Positions 45,289-54,432 are shown, counted from the stretch's first letter. The stretch is DNA of 64,000 bases from Planctomycetaceae bacterium (GCA_024742875.1 JANSXP010000005.1:154318-218317), one strand, 5' to 3'. Numbers and translations: made by a program. Notes: a model not told the origin generated them from the letters alone.

Positions 45289-47964
45289 ATGAGTTCAGAC
45301 GGAATCCACCTGCCGGAAACGACGAGAACCAGACTCGTCGAATTTCAAGCACAGGTTCGCAAGATCAAACTGGCAGAGGGTGTCCTCGCCGGGCTGTTTG
45401 GTCTGGCGGTGTCCTACATCGCCGTGTTTGTCATCGATCGCTTTGTCGATACCAGCGCCGTCATGCGAGCCGCAATCCTGATCGGCGGCTGTGTGGGCTT
45501 TGGCCTGTTCTTTCCGCTGAAGTGTCACCGCTGGATCTGGGGCACTCGCAAAATGGAACAGGTGGCAACGCTGCTCAAGCACCGTTTCCCCGCCATGGGT
45601 GACCAATTGCTGGGTGTTGTCCATCTGGCTCGCAAAGATGCCGATCTGGGCACGAGCGAGACCCTCGCCAGAGCGGCCATCGCACATGTTGACGAAGCCG
45701 TTCGTGATCGCAGCTTCAAAGACGCCGTTCCCAACCCGGGCCACAAACGCTGGGCAGTGATTGCCGGCGTCCCCCTCGGTTTGGCGGCCCTGGCGTTTGT
45801 CATTGTTCCGGCCGCTGGCTCCAACGCACTACTGCGATGGCTGATGCCGTGGTCAGATGTTGAACGCTTTACCTTTGCGCAGGTGGAAGAGCTGCCCGAG
45901 CAGATTGTCGCTCCTCACGGCGAAGAATTTGAATTTGCCACCACGCTGAAGGACGGCACGCAGTGGTCGCCTGGCAGCGGAGCCGTGTTCTACAACGATC
46001 AGTCACCTGTGAGCGCCCAACTGACTGGTGGTGAATATAAGTTTGCCGTGCCTCCGCAAACAGAAACCGGAATGCTGAACATCCGCATTGGTGACATTCG
46101 CGAAGCCCTGCCCGTGCGTGTGGAACATCGTCCCGAGCTAAGCGGCATCAAGGCGCTCGTCGATCTGCCCGAATACCTGCAGTATTCGCACAAGGTGGAA
46201 ACCGACGTTCGCAGCGGATCAGTATCGATCCTCAAAGGTGCCACGGCCGAACTGGTGGCCGACGTGAGTCGGGAACTGGCTTCGGCGACGCTGGAAGGTG
46301 AAGTCACGCCCATCGAGGGATCCACGATTCGCCCAAAGGCCATGCTGGTCAAAGACACGTCCACGATGACACTGGACTGGGAAGACAACCTGGGACTGGC
46401 CGCCAAAGACGGATTCACGCTGAAGATCAAAGCCGTCGAAGATGAACAGCCGCTGGTCACCTTCCAGCAGATCGATCCGGAACAGGTGGTCCTCACGACC
46501 GACGTGATCAACTTCGACGTGCAGGCGGACGACGACTTTGGCCTGAAACAGATTGGTCTGGAATGGCGGGGCATCCCCGATCCGCTGCGTAATCCGAATC
46601 CCGACAACGGCGACAAACTCGTTAGCGGCGGAGCACCGGAGACCACCAACTTCAGCGGCAAGACGACATTCTGTGCTGACAACGACAACGTGAAGGCCCA
46701 GTCACTGGAAATTCGCGCGTTTGCAGTCGACTACAAGCCTGACGCAAAACGCAGCTACTCGCCAACTTACATTCTGCATGTGCTCACCCCGGACGAGCAT
46801 GCCATCTGGATGACCGCACAGCTGCGTCGCTGGGCCAGTCTGGCAGACGATGTGTACGAAGAGGAAATGCGACTGCACGATGCGAATCGTGAGATTCGTC
46901 GCATGAGCGCTGAAGAAATCAACAGCCCCAAAGTGCGTCGACGCATTGAGCAGCAGGCCGCAGCTGAACGTGCCAACGGGCAGCGACTCGGAGCTGTGAC
47001 CGACCGTGGCGAACAGTTGATCAAGCAGGCTCTGCGCAACAAAGAGATGATGGTCGGCCACCTGGAAACCTGGGCAGACGCCCTGGAAGCGCTGAAAAAA
47101 ATTGGCGATCAGCGCATGCCATCTGTGGCCGACATGCTGGGGGCCGCCGCCAAAGCGCCCGGCAAAGCCAAACCGTCCGAAGGCGGACAGAACAAATCCC
47201 AGTCACCACCCACCGCCGGCAACAACCGCAGCCAGTCGGAAGGCGGGCAGGGAGGCAAGAAGGATGACGAAACCAAACAGGACACCCCCGCCGTTCCCGC
47301 CCTGACCGACGTGGAATCGGGCATGATGAAAAAAGAAGAACGCCTGGGGGACGACCAGGACCAGCCACCATCTTCCGGTGGCGGGAAGTTTGGTCTGCCG
47401 CAGACGATTCTCAATGGCGGCCCCACCAAAGAGAATGATCAGCCGCAGTCTCCCGCACAGGAACAGGTCGATCAGGCGGTCGAAGAGCAGGCCGACCTGC
47501 TGGCCGACTTTGCCAAAGTCCGTGAAGACCTGCAGAGCATCATGGACGACCTGGAGAACAGCACGTTTGTGAAACGCTTCAAAGCAGCTTCGCGACGTCA
47601 GCTGGAAGTCGCCGACGATCTGAACCGCACACTGTTCAAAGGGTTTGGCCGCAGTTCCGGATCCCTCGATGAACGTGAGGAAGAAAAAACGGAATACATC
47701 GCCGTTCAGGAAGAAGCCCAGAGTCGCTCGGTCTGGCTGATCCAGTCTGACCTGGAAGCGTACTACGATCGCCGCAAGACAGAGAAGTTTATGCGGATTC
47801 TGGAAGAGATGAAGGAATTGAATGTCACCTCCAAACTGACGGGCATTGGCGATCGCGTTCGTCGCAACATGACGGGCGAAGCCATTGCCCGATCCGAGTT
47901 CTGGGGAGACACACTGGACCGCTGGGCGGAAGAGATGGTGGAACCGTGTCCGGGCGGCACCTGA
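45289..47964 (+). CDS. Large membrane/coiled-coil protein (DUF4175-like), upstream of an in-frame TGA
   Basis: 891 residues to the TGA, from ATG 45289 (GGAG nine bases upstream; ATG 45274 is possible). Three membrane helices lie in the first 190 residues (VLAGLFGLAVSYIAVFVI, AAILIGGCVGFGLFF, WAVIAGVPLGLAALAFVIV), then a long periplasmic part with beta-rich repeats (about 200-500), a charged coiled coil (about 510-620), a Gln/Ser/Gly-rich linker and another coiled coil. I know no enzymatic domain. The frame stays open past TGA 47962-47964 to 48570, and the joined protein would be 1093 residues. It is divergent from the MoxR/VWA gene set. Confidence 0.85.
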   Translation: MSSDGIHLPETTRTRLVEFQAQVRKIKLAEGVLAGLFGLAVSYIAVFVIDRFVDTSAVMRAAILIGGCVGFGLFFPLKCHRWIWGTRKMEQVATLLKHRFPAMGDQLLGVVHLARKDADLGTSETLARAAIAHVDEAVRDRSFKDAVPNPGHKRWAVIAGVPLGLAALAFVIVPAAGSNALLRWLMPWSDVERFTFAQVEELPEQIVAPHGEEFEFATTLKDGTQWSPGSGAVFYNDQSPVSAQLTGGEYKFAVPPQTETGMLNIRIGDIREALPVRVEHRPELSGIKALVDLPEYLQYSHKVETDVRSGSVSILKGATAELVADVSRELASATLEGEVTPIEGSTIRPKAMLVKDTSTMTLDWEDNLGLAAKDGFTLKIKAVEDEQPLVTFQQIDPEQVVLTTDVINFDVQADDDFGLKQIGLEWRGIPDPLRNPNPDNGDKLVSGGAPETTNFSGKTTFCADNDNVKAQSLEIRAFAVDYKPDAKRSYSPTYILHVLTPDEHAIWMTAQLRRWASLADDVYEEEMRLHDANREIRRMSAEEINSPKVRRRIEQQAAAERANGQRLGAVTDRGEQLIKQALRNKEMMVGHLETWADALEALKKIGDQRMPSVADMLGAAAKAPGKAKPSEGGQNKSQSPPTAGNNRSQSEGGQGGKKDDETKQDTPAVPALTDVESGMMKKEERLGDDQDQPPSSGGGKFGLPQTILNGGPTKENDQPQSPAQEQVDQAVEEQADLLADFAKVREDLQSIMDDLENSTFVKRFKAASRRQLEVADDLNRTLFKGFGRSSGSLDEREEEKTEYIAVQEEAQSRSVWLIQSDLEAYYDRRKTEKFMRILEEMKELNVTSKLTGIGDRVRRNMTGEAIARSEFWGDTLDRWAEEMVEPCPGGT

Positions 47965-47966
47965 CC

Positions 47967-47994
47967 TGGTGGCCCTGGCGACAGTTTGCCGCCA
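47967..47994 (+). other. Stem-loop directly after the in-frame TGA
   Basis: TGGTGGC pairs with GCCGCCA (7 bp, one G-U), with an inner CTG/CAG stem closed by a GCGA tetraloop; it starts three bases after TGA 47962-47964. Position resembles a bacterial SECIS or readthrough hairpin, but the apical loop lacks the usual GG(U) bases. Confidence 0.5.
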
Positions 47995-48570
47995 TTTATT
48001 GTTCTGGAAGTCATGCGAATTCTGGACGCCGAAATGGACCTGCGTGAAGCCACCCGCAGCACCGAGCAGGCCCACGACGTGATTGAACAGCAGGAGTATT
48101 TTCAACGTGCCGAGAAACTGGCCGTCACTCAGGACGAGCTGTTTGAACGCATGGGGCAGGTGATTGAAGACATCGTCAATCTGCCTGATGGCGCCCAGAA
48201 GTTTGGGCGTGAACTCAACCTGCTGAGCAAAGCGGGAGCAGTGATGGCGGAAGCCAGCACCATCCTGCGGGAACCGGATACCGGACCGGAAGCCATCGCG
48301 GCAGAAACCGAAGTCATTGAGTTGCTGCTCGACTCCAAGCGTGCCAATCCCAACGGGGGCGGCGGCGGGGGAGGCAGTTCTCCCGGTGGCGGCGGCGGAG
48401 GTGACACCGACACACCCGCTCTGGCTCTTTACGGCGCGGGTGCCGATGCGCGTGGTCAGGTAGAGTATCGTGACGTCCGCCAGAGCACGGGCACTACGTC
48501 GGACGGTCTGCCGGCCGAATATCGAGACGGCCTCGAGGCGTTCTTCAACGCTGTGGAACAGACCCAATAA
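47986..48570 (+). CDS. C-terminal part of the same protein, same frame, after the TGA
   Basis: 194 residues if started at TTG 47986, but no ribosome site precedes it; ATG 48013 is another option. It is in the same frame as the upstream gene with only the TGA between, so it most likely is the C-terminus of one 1093-residue protein. Content: a helical segment (LPPFIVLEVMRILDAEMDLREATRSTEQ), a coiled-coil region (to about residue 105), two glycine tracts, then a conserved-looking end (LPAEYRDGLEAFFNAVEQ). Without readthrough or recoding it would be a free soluble fragment. Its stop is followed after 8 bp by a terminator hairpin. Confidence 0.72.
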   Translation: MPPFIVLEVMRILDAEMDLREATRSTEQAHDVIEQQEYFQRAEKLAVTQDELFERMGQVIEDIVNLPDGAQKFGRELNLLSKAGAVMAEASTILREPDTGPEAIAAETEVIELLLDSKRANPNGGGGGGGSSPGGGGGGDTDTPALALYGAGADARGQVEYRDVRQSTGTTSDGLPAEYRDGLEAFFNAVEQTQ

Positions 48571-48578
48571 CGTACCTC

Positions 48579-48607
48579 GCGGTGGCCACCTGGTCACCGC
48601 GTTTTTC
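48579..48607 (+). terminator. Rho-independent terminator or attenuator
   Basis: GCGGTGGCC pairs with GGTCACCGC (9 bp, one G-U) around an ACCT loop, followed by GTTTTTCTTC. It ends only 18 bp before the next gene's ATG, leaving no room for a separate promoter. Confidence 0.88.
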
Positions 48608-48624
48608 TTCGCGATGGTGTGCTC

Positions 48625-49686
48625 ATGAATCAGTCGATCTTTCGCATTCTGACGCTGGCTGTGATGAGCGCATCGCTGCCGCAGTCCAGTTCCCTTGCTC
48701 AGGACCCACAGATCCGCTTCGGCAATAAGGTGCCGGTGGAGGTGGAGGTCATTTACGAAAAGGGCCTGTCGTGGCTGGCCGCCAATCAGGATGAAGACGG
48801 CGACTGGAATCAGGGCACCTCCACGAGCAGCCACGGTCCTAATGGCCCCGGTACGACGGGGCTTTGCATCATGGCCTTTCTGGCGGATGGTGAAGATCCC
48901 AATTTTGGTCGCTATTCAGTCAACGTCAGACGAGCCGTGCGGCGGATCATCGAAGGCCAGAACGAGTCCACCGGGTATCTGGGCGGGAGCATGTATCACC
49001 ACGGATTTGGGATGCTGGGCCTGGCCGAAGTCTACGGTGTCCTGGACGAAGATCTGCTGTGGAAAGACGCCACCGGCAATACCAAGCGATCGATTGGCAA
49101 GGCGCTGGAACTGGCAGTGCGCTGTGCGGTGACTTCACAAAAGAGCAATCGCTGGGGCGCCTGGCGGTATTCGCCCACCTCCACCGATGCGGACACCTCG
49201 GTGTCCGGAGCAGTGCTGATGGGGCTGCTGGCCACCCGCAATGCGGGCATCAAGGTGCCGGATGACTGTATCGACAAAGCGCTGGATTACTTCGCCAAAA
49301 TGACCACCAGTCGCGGACAGGTGGGTTACTCGGGCGTGGGAGGCGGTGGTTCCAAAAACCTGCAGGCCATCGCGGGCCTGGTGTACGCCATCGGCAAGCG
49401 CAAAGAAATTCAGCAGTACAAAGCCGTGATGGGCCTGGTACGGTCCAACATTGAATCCAATGATTCCTCGTACCCATTCTATTACCGGTACTACATGGCT
49501 CAGTCGCTGTTTCAGGGCGACTTTGAAGCGTGGAACAAGTGGAACACGCTCACGATTCGGCAACTGAAAGACATGCAGGCCGATGACGGCAGTTTCAATT
49601 CATCGAATGGCAAGGCGTACGGCACGGCCATGTCGATGCTGGCGATGGCACTCAACTATCGCTTTCTTCCCATTTACGAACGCTAG
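48625..49686 (+). CDS. Secreted squalene-cyclase/prenyltransferase-repeat protein
   Basis: 353 residues from ATG 48625 (GTG 48619 also possible), with a signal peptide (IFRILTLAVMSASLPQSSSLAQ). The mature protein is an alpha-alpha toroid of the terpenoid cyclase/prenyltransferase type: GLSWLAANQDEDGDWNQGT, GTTGLCIMAFLADGEDP, VRRIIEGQNESTGYLGG, GALELA-like helices, and KDMQADDGSFNSSNGKAYGTAMSMLAMAL. QW-type motifs (QDEDGDW, QADDGSF) occur, but the DxDD catalytic motif of hopene cyclases is absent, so it is probably not a cyclase. Planctomycetes have many such secreted toroids, roles unknown. It is followed within 12 bp by the thioredoxin-fusion gene. Confidence 0.88.
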   Translation: MNQSIFRILTLAVMSASLPQSSSLAQDPQIRFGNKVPVEVEVIYEKGLSWLAANQDEDGDWNQGTSTSSHGPNGPGTTGLCIMAFLADGEDPNFGRYSVNVRRAVRRIIEGQNESTGYLGGSMYHHGFGMLGLAEVYGVLDEDLLWKDATGNTKRSIGKALELAVRCAVTSQKSNRWGAWRYSPTSTDADTSVSGAVLMGLLATRNAGIKVPDDCIDKALDYFAKMTTSRGQVGYSGVGGGGSKNLQAIAGLVYAIGKRKEIQQYKAVMGLVRSNIESNDSSYPFYYRYYMAQSLFQGDFEAWNKWNTLTIRQLKDMQADDGSFNSSNGKAYGTAMSMLAMALNYRFLPIYER

Positions 49687-49698
49687 GTGTCTCGTCGC

Positions 49699-52600
49699 AT
49701 GAGTTTTGCTATCCGACTGTCTTTCGCTGCGTGCCTGCTGTGCGTGCCGGCTGTATTGAATGCAGAAGACCGCGAAGCGACGTCCACGCTGATCTGGGGC
49801 AACGGCGACAGTCTGTTTGGCCGTGTCCAGTCCGTCAAAGACGAAACGCTGGTCTGGGATTCGCCCCTGTTTGCGGATCCGCTGTCACTGGACATCAACG
49901 TATTGTCCATCATCCAGTTTCCGGAAATGGCGGATGATGAACTGCCGCCGCTGAAAGACGAGTTCCGCATTACGCTGGTGGACAACAGCATCCTGAGCGG
50001 CAACCTGAAACAAATTACGGCCGACACCATTGTGTTCGAAAGTGACATCCACGGGACCATCCACGCGAAGAAATCCGACATTCGTTCGCTGCAGAAGACC
50101 GACAGCAATGGCCTGGCCTTTCTGGGTCCACGAGGCAAAGAGGGCTGGACTACCAACAAATCGGCGCAGTCCGCCAGTGACCTGGTTGAAGAGGACGACG
50201 GCAGCCTGACGGCCCCCAAAGGCGATCTGAAGTTCTCCCGGCAGATCCGACTGCCGGAAAAATGTGAGCTGTACTTTAAAGTCAGCTCTGACCGCCGACC
50301 CGATTTTTCGATCAGTATCGGTGGTCCCAAAGGCATCTCCACCAAGCGTCCTCGCCTGGAGATGTGGTCTGATATGTTTGTCCTGGGAGCCGGCAGTCGC
50401 TTTGTGCCGCTGCAAAGTGTGAAGTCCACACAGCGTGAACTGACGTTTCGCATCTTCATCGATTTCACAAAGAGCCTGGCCACGGTGTACGACCCGCAGG
50501 GCAAAGAGCTGGGCACCATCAAGTCAGAAAAGTGGGAAGCCAAAGAGGGCGTGCTCATTGAAGCCATCAACACCAAACTGACTCTGCAGACGCTCTATGT
50601 GAGCGAATGGGATGGAAAGCAGCCGCAGATCCTGCCAGAAGGTGTCGGCGGTGTTTACACCAACTCCGGCAAGTCGTTCAGTGGTGAACTGGTCGGTTAC
50701 TCGCCGGAAACCGGCATGCTGCAGATCAGCCCGAAAGCCGATGCTGCGTCTGACAGTGACACCAGCGACGACGAGAACACGCTCCCGCAGGAGGTCGCGC
50801 TGAAAGACATTCGAGAGATTCGACTGGCGCCTCCGGGAACCACCAATCGGGATGAAGCCGAAACCCTGGTGGCGTGGACCAACGGCGGCTATCTGGCCGG
50901 AAAAATGGTCCGCGTCACAGACAGCACCATCACCCTGCAGACACCTCACGCCACGCAGCCGGTGACCTCGTCTCTTTCCGCCGTCCGCCATATTCGTTTG
51001 CCCAACTCGAAAGAGGCAGACGGGGAACCGGATCGCCTGTTCTTCGACGGGGGTTCTCTGGGTGGCAGTCTGACCATGGAAGACAGTGACACGCCCATTC
51101 GGTGGAAGCCGGTGGGAGGACGCAATGCCACAACGCTGGTCTCCCGCGGCAATGCGAGATTTCAGCGTGGCGAGAAGCCCGATCAGCTGCCGATTGACAC
51201 AAGTCGTTTTCCTGACATCGTGCACCTGAAAGACGGTGATGTGATTCCAGGCAGTGTGGAAGCCTGGACGGATACCGAATTGCGACTGACCTCGCCCGTG
51301 TCCGAAGTGCGACAACTGCCAGGCAAACTGGTCAAGGCCGTGGAACTGGGTGTGGCGTCGACTCCCAAAGACATCAAGTTTGACGCTCCCAACTGGTCCC
51401 GCATTCGCGGCAAAGTGAACATCACCCGCAATGGCCGCGCCCTGGGGTTTCGGCAAAACAGCACTTACCGTGACACGACCTTTGGCCAGAATGAAACGCT
51501 CGAATTCCGTATGTCGTGGACAAAGCGCACATATGGCCTGCTGTATTTCAATCTGTTTGGTGGCAAATCGGGTCAAAATCCGGCGTCTGTGGGCATCATG
51601 CTGCAGCCGGGCCAGCTGATCTGCTCATCGCGTCCCGATCAGCGACAGATGCAGATGCAGCTGTTTGGCGGCAATCAGAATGGAGATCAGGAAGGGCTGG
51701 TGAAGCTGCCCAATAACGAAGCGGACGTGCAGATCACGGCCATCAACGGAGAAATTGTCGTCAGTGTCAACGGTGCTGAGGTGGCTCGTGTGGAAGCCAG
51801 CGTTTCCAGTGCTGACGCCAAAGGGCTCGAAATCGCCAGCGGTGTTTCTTATATGCAGACCAGTTCGGGCTTTCAGAACAATCAGGCGGGGGACCTGGTC
51901 ACCTTATCCAATATGTCCACGCGTCCAGTTTCCGGCGCCACACTTCGCAACGTGGTCGGCAGCGAAGCGCGGGAGCGTTCGCTGACCATACCTCGATTCC
52001 GGCGCGACAACCCTCAGACTCACGTGCTCATCGCGCCCAACGGCGACGTACTGCGTGGACAGCTGAAGGAGATCACTGCGTCCGAAGTGGTGTTTGAGTC
52101 GCGACTGGAAACGTTCCGCTTTCCCAAAACGCGAATCGCTGCCGTGGTGCGTGTTGACGACGATGAGGACGAAGAATTCCCCGAACGGGTGGAAACCGCC
52201 GTGCAGGCCAAACTGGATAATGGCTACATCCTGACAATGACTCCGCAGCGGATGCAGAACGGTCAGATTGAAGGACTCTCTTCGGTGCTGGGCAATTGCC
52301 GCATCCCGGCCCGCGCGATTCGAGACCTGTTTCTGGGACAGGCCGAGGGCCGAGAAGAGATCCTTTCCTACGTGAAGTGGATTCGTCAGGAAGCCGTCGA
52401 GCCGGAATGGGAAATGCCGGAAGAAGGCGAAGAGGCCAACGCGCTGGTGGGCACCATCGTGGATGACTTCGAACTGCCCACGCTCGATGGCGGCACGTTT
52501 CGTCTGAGCGAACACCAGGACAAAGTGGTCATTCTGGACTTTTGGGCCACCTGGTGCGGTCCCTGTGCGGCCGCGCTGCCGGAGTACATAGCGGCCGCCG

Positions 52601-52881
52601 GCGAATTTGATGAATCACAGGTCCTGTTCGTGGCTGTCAATCTGGAAGAGTCCAAAGACCGCATCAACGAGTTTTTGACGCAGCGGCGTCTGGCGCCACT
52701 GGTGGCGATGGACCGCGGTTCGGTCGTGGCCCGCCAGTTTGGTGTTTCGGGCATTCCGCATTCGGTGATCCTCGCGCCGGGCATGAAGGTTCAGCACGTC
52801 ACCGTCGGGTTTAAGGATGGCATCAGGGACACAACCGTGCAGCGGGTGAAAGACCTGATCGCCAACCCTCCTGCGTTTTAA
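49699..52881 (+). CDS. Secreted modular protein with C-terminal TlpA-type thioredoxin domain
   Basis: 1060 residues from ATG 49699 (GTG 49687 possible), with signal peptide ARLSFAAC-like (IRLSFAACLLCVPAVLNAE). Residues about 30-900 contain repeats of a short beta module, G-x-(L/V)-x(7-10)-(L/V)-x-F/L... ending in an I-R-x-(I/L) strand: LSGNLKQITADTIVFES, FSGELVGYSPETGMLQIS, LAGKMVRVTDSTITLQT and LRGQLKEITASEVVFES. Two LamG-like sections lie between them. Residues 923-1060 are a redoxin: FWATWCGPC (Cys953, Cys956) and cis-Pro in SGIPHS (about 1020). Probably a periplasmic disulfide reductase tethered to a binding scaffold. Confidence 0.9.
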   Translation: MSFAIRLSFAACLLCVPAVLNAEDREATSTLIWGNGDSLFGRVQSVKDETLVWDSPLFADPLSLDINVLSIIQFPEMADDELPPLKDEFRITLVDNSILSGNLKQITADTIVFESDIHGTIHAKKSDIRSLQKTDSNGLAFLGPRGKEGWTTNKSAQSASDLVEEDDGSLTAPKGDLKFSRQIRLPEKCELYFKVSSDRRPDFSISIGGPKGISTKRPRLEMWSDMFVLGAGSRFVPLQSVKSTQRELTFRIFIDFTKSLATVYDPQGKELGTIKSEKWEAKEGVLIEAINTKLTLQTLYVSEWDGKQPQILPEGVGGVYTNSGKSFSGELVGYSPETGMLQISPKADAASDSDTSDDENTLPQEVALKDIREIRLAPPGTTNRDEAETLVAWTNGGYLAGKMVRVTDSTITLQTPHATQPVTSSLSAVRHIRLPNSKEADGEPDRLFFDGGSLGGSLTMEDSDTPIRWKPVGGRNATTLVSRGNARFQRGEKPDQLPIDTSRFPDIVHLKDGDVIPGSVEAWTDTELRLTSPVSEVRQLPGKLVKAVELGVASTPKDIKFDAPNWSRIRGKVNITRNGRALGFRQNSTYRDTTFGQNETLEFRMSWTKRTYGLLYFNLFGGKSGQNPASVGIMLQPGQLICSSRPDQRQMQMQLFGGNQNGDQEGLVKLPNNEADVQITAINGEIVVSVNGAEVARVEASVSSADAKGLEIASGVSYMQTSSGFQNNQAGDLVTLSNMSTRPVSGATLRNVVGSEARERSLTIPRFRRDNPQTHVLIAPNGDVLRGQLKEITASEVVFESRLETFRFPKTRIAAVVRVDDDEDEEFPERVETAVQAKLDNGYILTMTPQRMQNGQIEGLSSVLGNCRIPARAIRDLFLGQAEGREEILSYVKWIRQEAVEPEWEMPEEGEEANALVGTIVDDFELPTLDGGTFRLSEHQDKVVILDFWATWCGPCAAALPEYIAAAGEFDESQVLFVAVNLEESKDRINEFLTQRRLAPLVAMDRGSVVARQFGVSGIPHSVILAPGMKVQHVTVGFKDGIRDTTVQRVKDLIANPPAF

Positions 52882-52944
52882 TCGTCCCGGCGGCTCAGAT
52901 TCCGGCGGCTGCCGGCTCATTCCGAAGGGCGGACAGGCGGGCGT

Positions 52945-54378
52945 TCAGCGGACCGGCCACACGGCATCGATCATTTCTGCGTCAAGTGCCTCCCAGCGTC
53001 TGATGAGATCAGACCGCACGGCGGCGGCGGCCCCCGACAGGTCGGTTGTTTCGGCCATGTCTTTGGCAAGGTCATAAAGTTGCCAGTCAGCCGACTGGCC
53101 GCGCCCCGGATTGCGAACCAGCTTCCAGTCACCATGACGCAAAGCGCCTTTGCGGCCCGTCCGCCAGTACAGGGTGGTGTGGGGGCGTTCTTTTAATGTC
53201 CCGTTGAGAAACGGCAGCAGATTCACACCGTCTGCGTCGGTCGGGACTTTGACGCCGGCTGCCTGCAGTGCGGTGGCCGAGATATCCAGTGAGATCACGG
53301 GAGGATCGTACGTTGCTCCGGCTGGAATTTGGCCGGGCCACTTCATCAGAAACGGCACCCGTAAACCGCCTTCATACATGGACCCCTTTTCGCCCCGCAG
53401 CGGCGCGTTGCTGCTGGTCAGTTCCCGCGTTGGCCCGCCGTTATCGCTGAGGAAAATCACGATGGTGTTATCGCTCAGTTGCTGCTGCTGCAGGGCAGCC
53501 AGAACGTGCCCGACGCTGTCATCCATATTGCTCAGCATGGCGGCAAAGATGCGACGATGAATGTCGTCTATGCCGGCAAATCGTTTCATGTAGGCATCCG
53601 CCCCCTGCAGCGGGCTGTGGACAGCGTTGTAGGCCAGATACAGGAAGAAAGGGCGATCCGCGTTGCGGGTGATGAAGCTTGTGGCTTCACGTGTCAGTGC
53701 GTCGGTGAGGTATTCGGTTTCCACCACTGGCTGACCACCGCGGTAAATGGGGTTGTCAGCGTCGTAGTCGGGCTCATCGCGTCCCATGTGCGTCCCGTAC
53801 ACCATCCTTCCGTCAACACTGATCCAGCGGCCGAGTTGATTACCGGGCAGCCGTTTGCGCCGCAGCATCGTCACCACACCGTCATAAGGCGGCGGAACAA
53901 AGTAGTGTCCCTCATGCAGAAAACCAAAGAACTCGTCAAAGCCGCGGCGATATGGGTGATAGGCGGCCGTGCCTCCCAAATGCCACTTACCGACGAGCCC
54001 CGTCGTGTAACCCACATCATGCAGGCGATCCGCGAGGGTCACCTGTTTGACGGGCAGCCCGGCGGCCGGATCTTCATTGTGGGCTCCGGTGGGATTGAAC
54101 TCGTGACCAAACCGTGTCTGATAGCGGCCCGTCAGGAAACCGGCCCGTGACGCGCTGCAGTAAGCGGCTGTGACGTACCCACTCGTGAAGCGCACGCCTG
54201 TTTCGGCAATTGAATCAATATGCGGCGTGGGAATCTGATCGTTACCCTGACAGCCCGTTTCTCCGTAACCCAGATCATCCGCCACAATCAGCACGATGTT
54301 GGGAGCATCCCCGGCAACCAGTGGGGCGTGATCATGGGCCAGACAGACAAACAACAGCGCAGTGCAGCGGCGAAACAT
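52945..54378 (-). CDS. Secreted sulfatase (formylglycine type)
   Basis: 477 residues from ATG 54378 with AAGGA; the longer track start is not used. Signal peptide MFRRCTALLFVCLAHDHAPLVAG. Type I sulfatase: metal ligands in IVLIVADDLGYGE, the formylglycine site CSASR in YCSASRAGFLTGRY (Ala in place of the usual Pro), VGKWHLGG, and the metal-binding LSDNGGPT with GEKGSMYEGGLRVPFL. It removes sulfate esters, probably from algal polysaccharides, in the periplasm; planctomycetes carry many. It needs a formylglycine-generating enzyme, which is not in this window. A 12-bp direct repeat lies upstream (54433 and 54453). Confidence 0.93.
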   Translation of the reverse strand: MFRRCTALLFVCLAHDHAPLVAGDAPNIVLIVADDLGYGETGCQGNDQIPTPHIDSIAETGVRFTSGYVTAAYCSASRAGFLTGRYQTRFGHEFNPTGAHNEDPAAGLPVKQVTLADRLHDVGYTTGLVGKWHLGGTAAYHPYRRGFDEFFGFLHEGHYFVPPPYDGVVTMLRRKRLPGNQLGRWISVDGRMVYGTHMGRDEPDYDADNPIYRGGQPVVETEYLTDALTREATSFITRNADRPFFLYLAYNAVHSPLQGADAYMKRFAGIDDIHRRIFAAMLSNMDDSVGHVLAALQQQQLSDNTIVIFLSDNGGPTRELTSSNAPLRGEKGSMYEGGLRVPFLMKWPGQIPAGATYDPPVISLDISATALQAAGVKVPTDADGVNLLPFLNGTLKERPHTTLYWRTGRKGALRHGDWKLVRNPGRGQSADWQLYDLAKDMAETTDLSGAAAAVRSDLIRRWEALDAEMIDAVWPVR

Positions 54379-54432
54379 GGACAATCCTTCATTGGCGAGT
54401 AACGACCAGCATAGTCGTGTGCCGCGTCGGAT

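Noticed and set aside
47203..48834. 543-residue open frame on minus across the large membrane-protein gene
   Set aside because: Antisense shadow; crossing the terminator and two plus-strand genes makes it implausible.
48625..49686. Hopanoid (squalene-hopene) cyclase
   Set aside because: It lacks the catalytic DxDD motif, is half the expected length and has a signal peptide.
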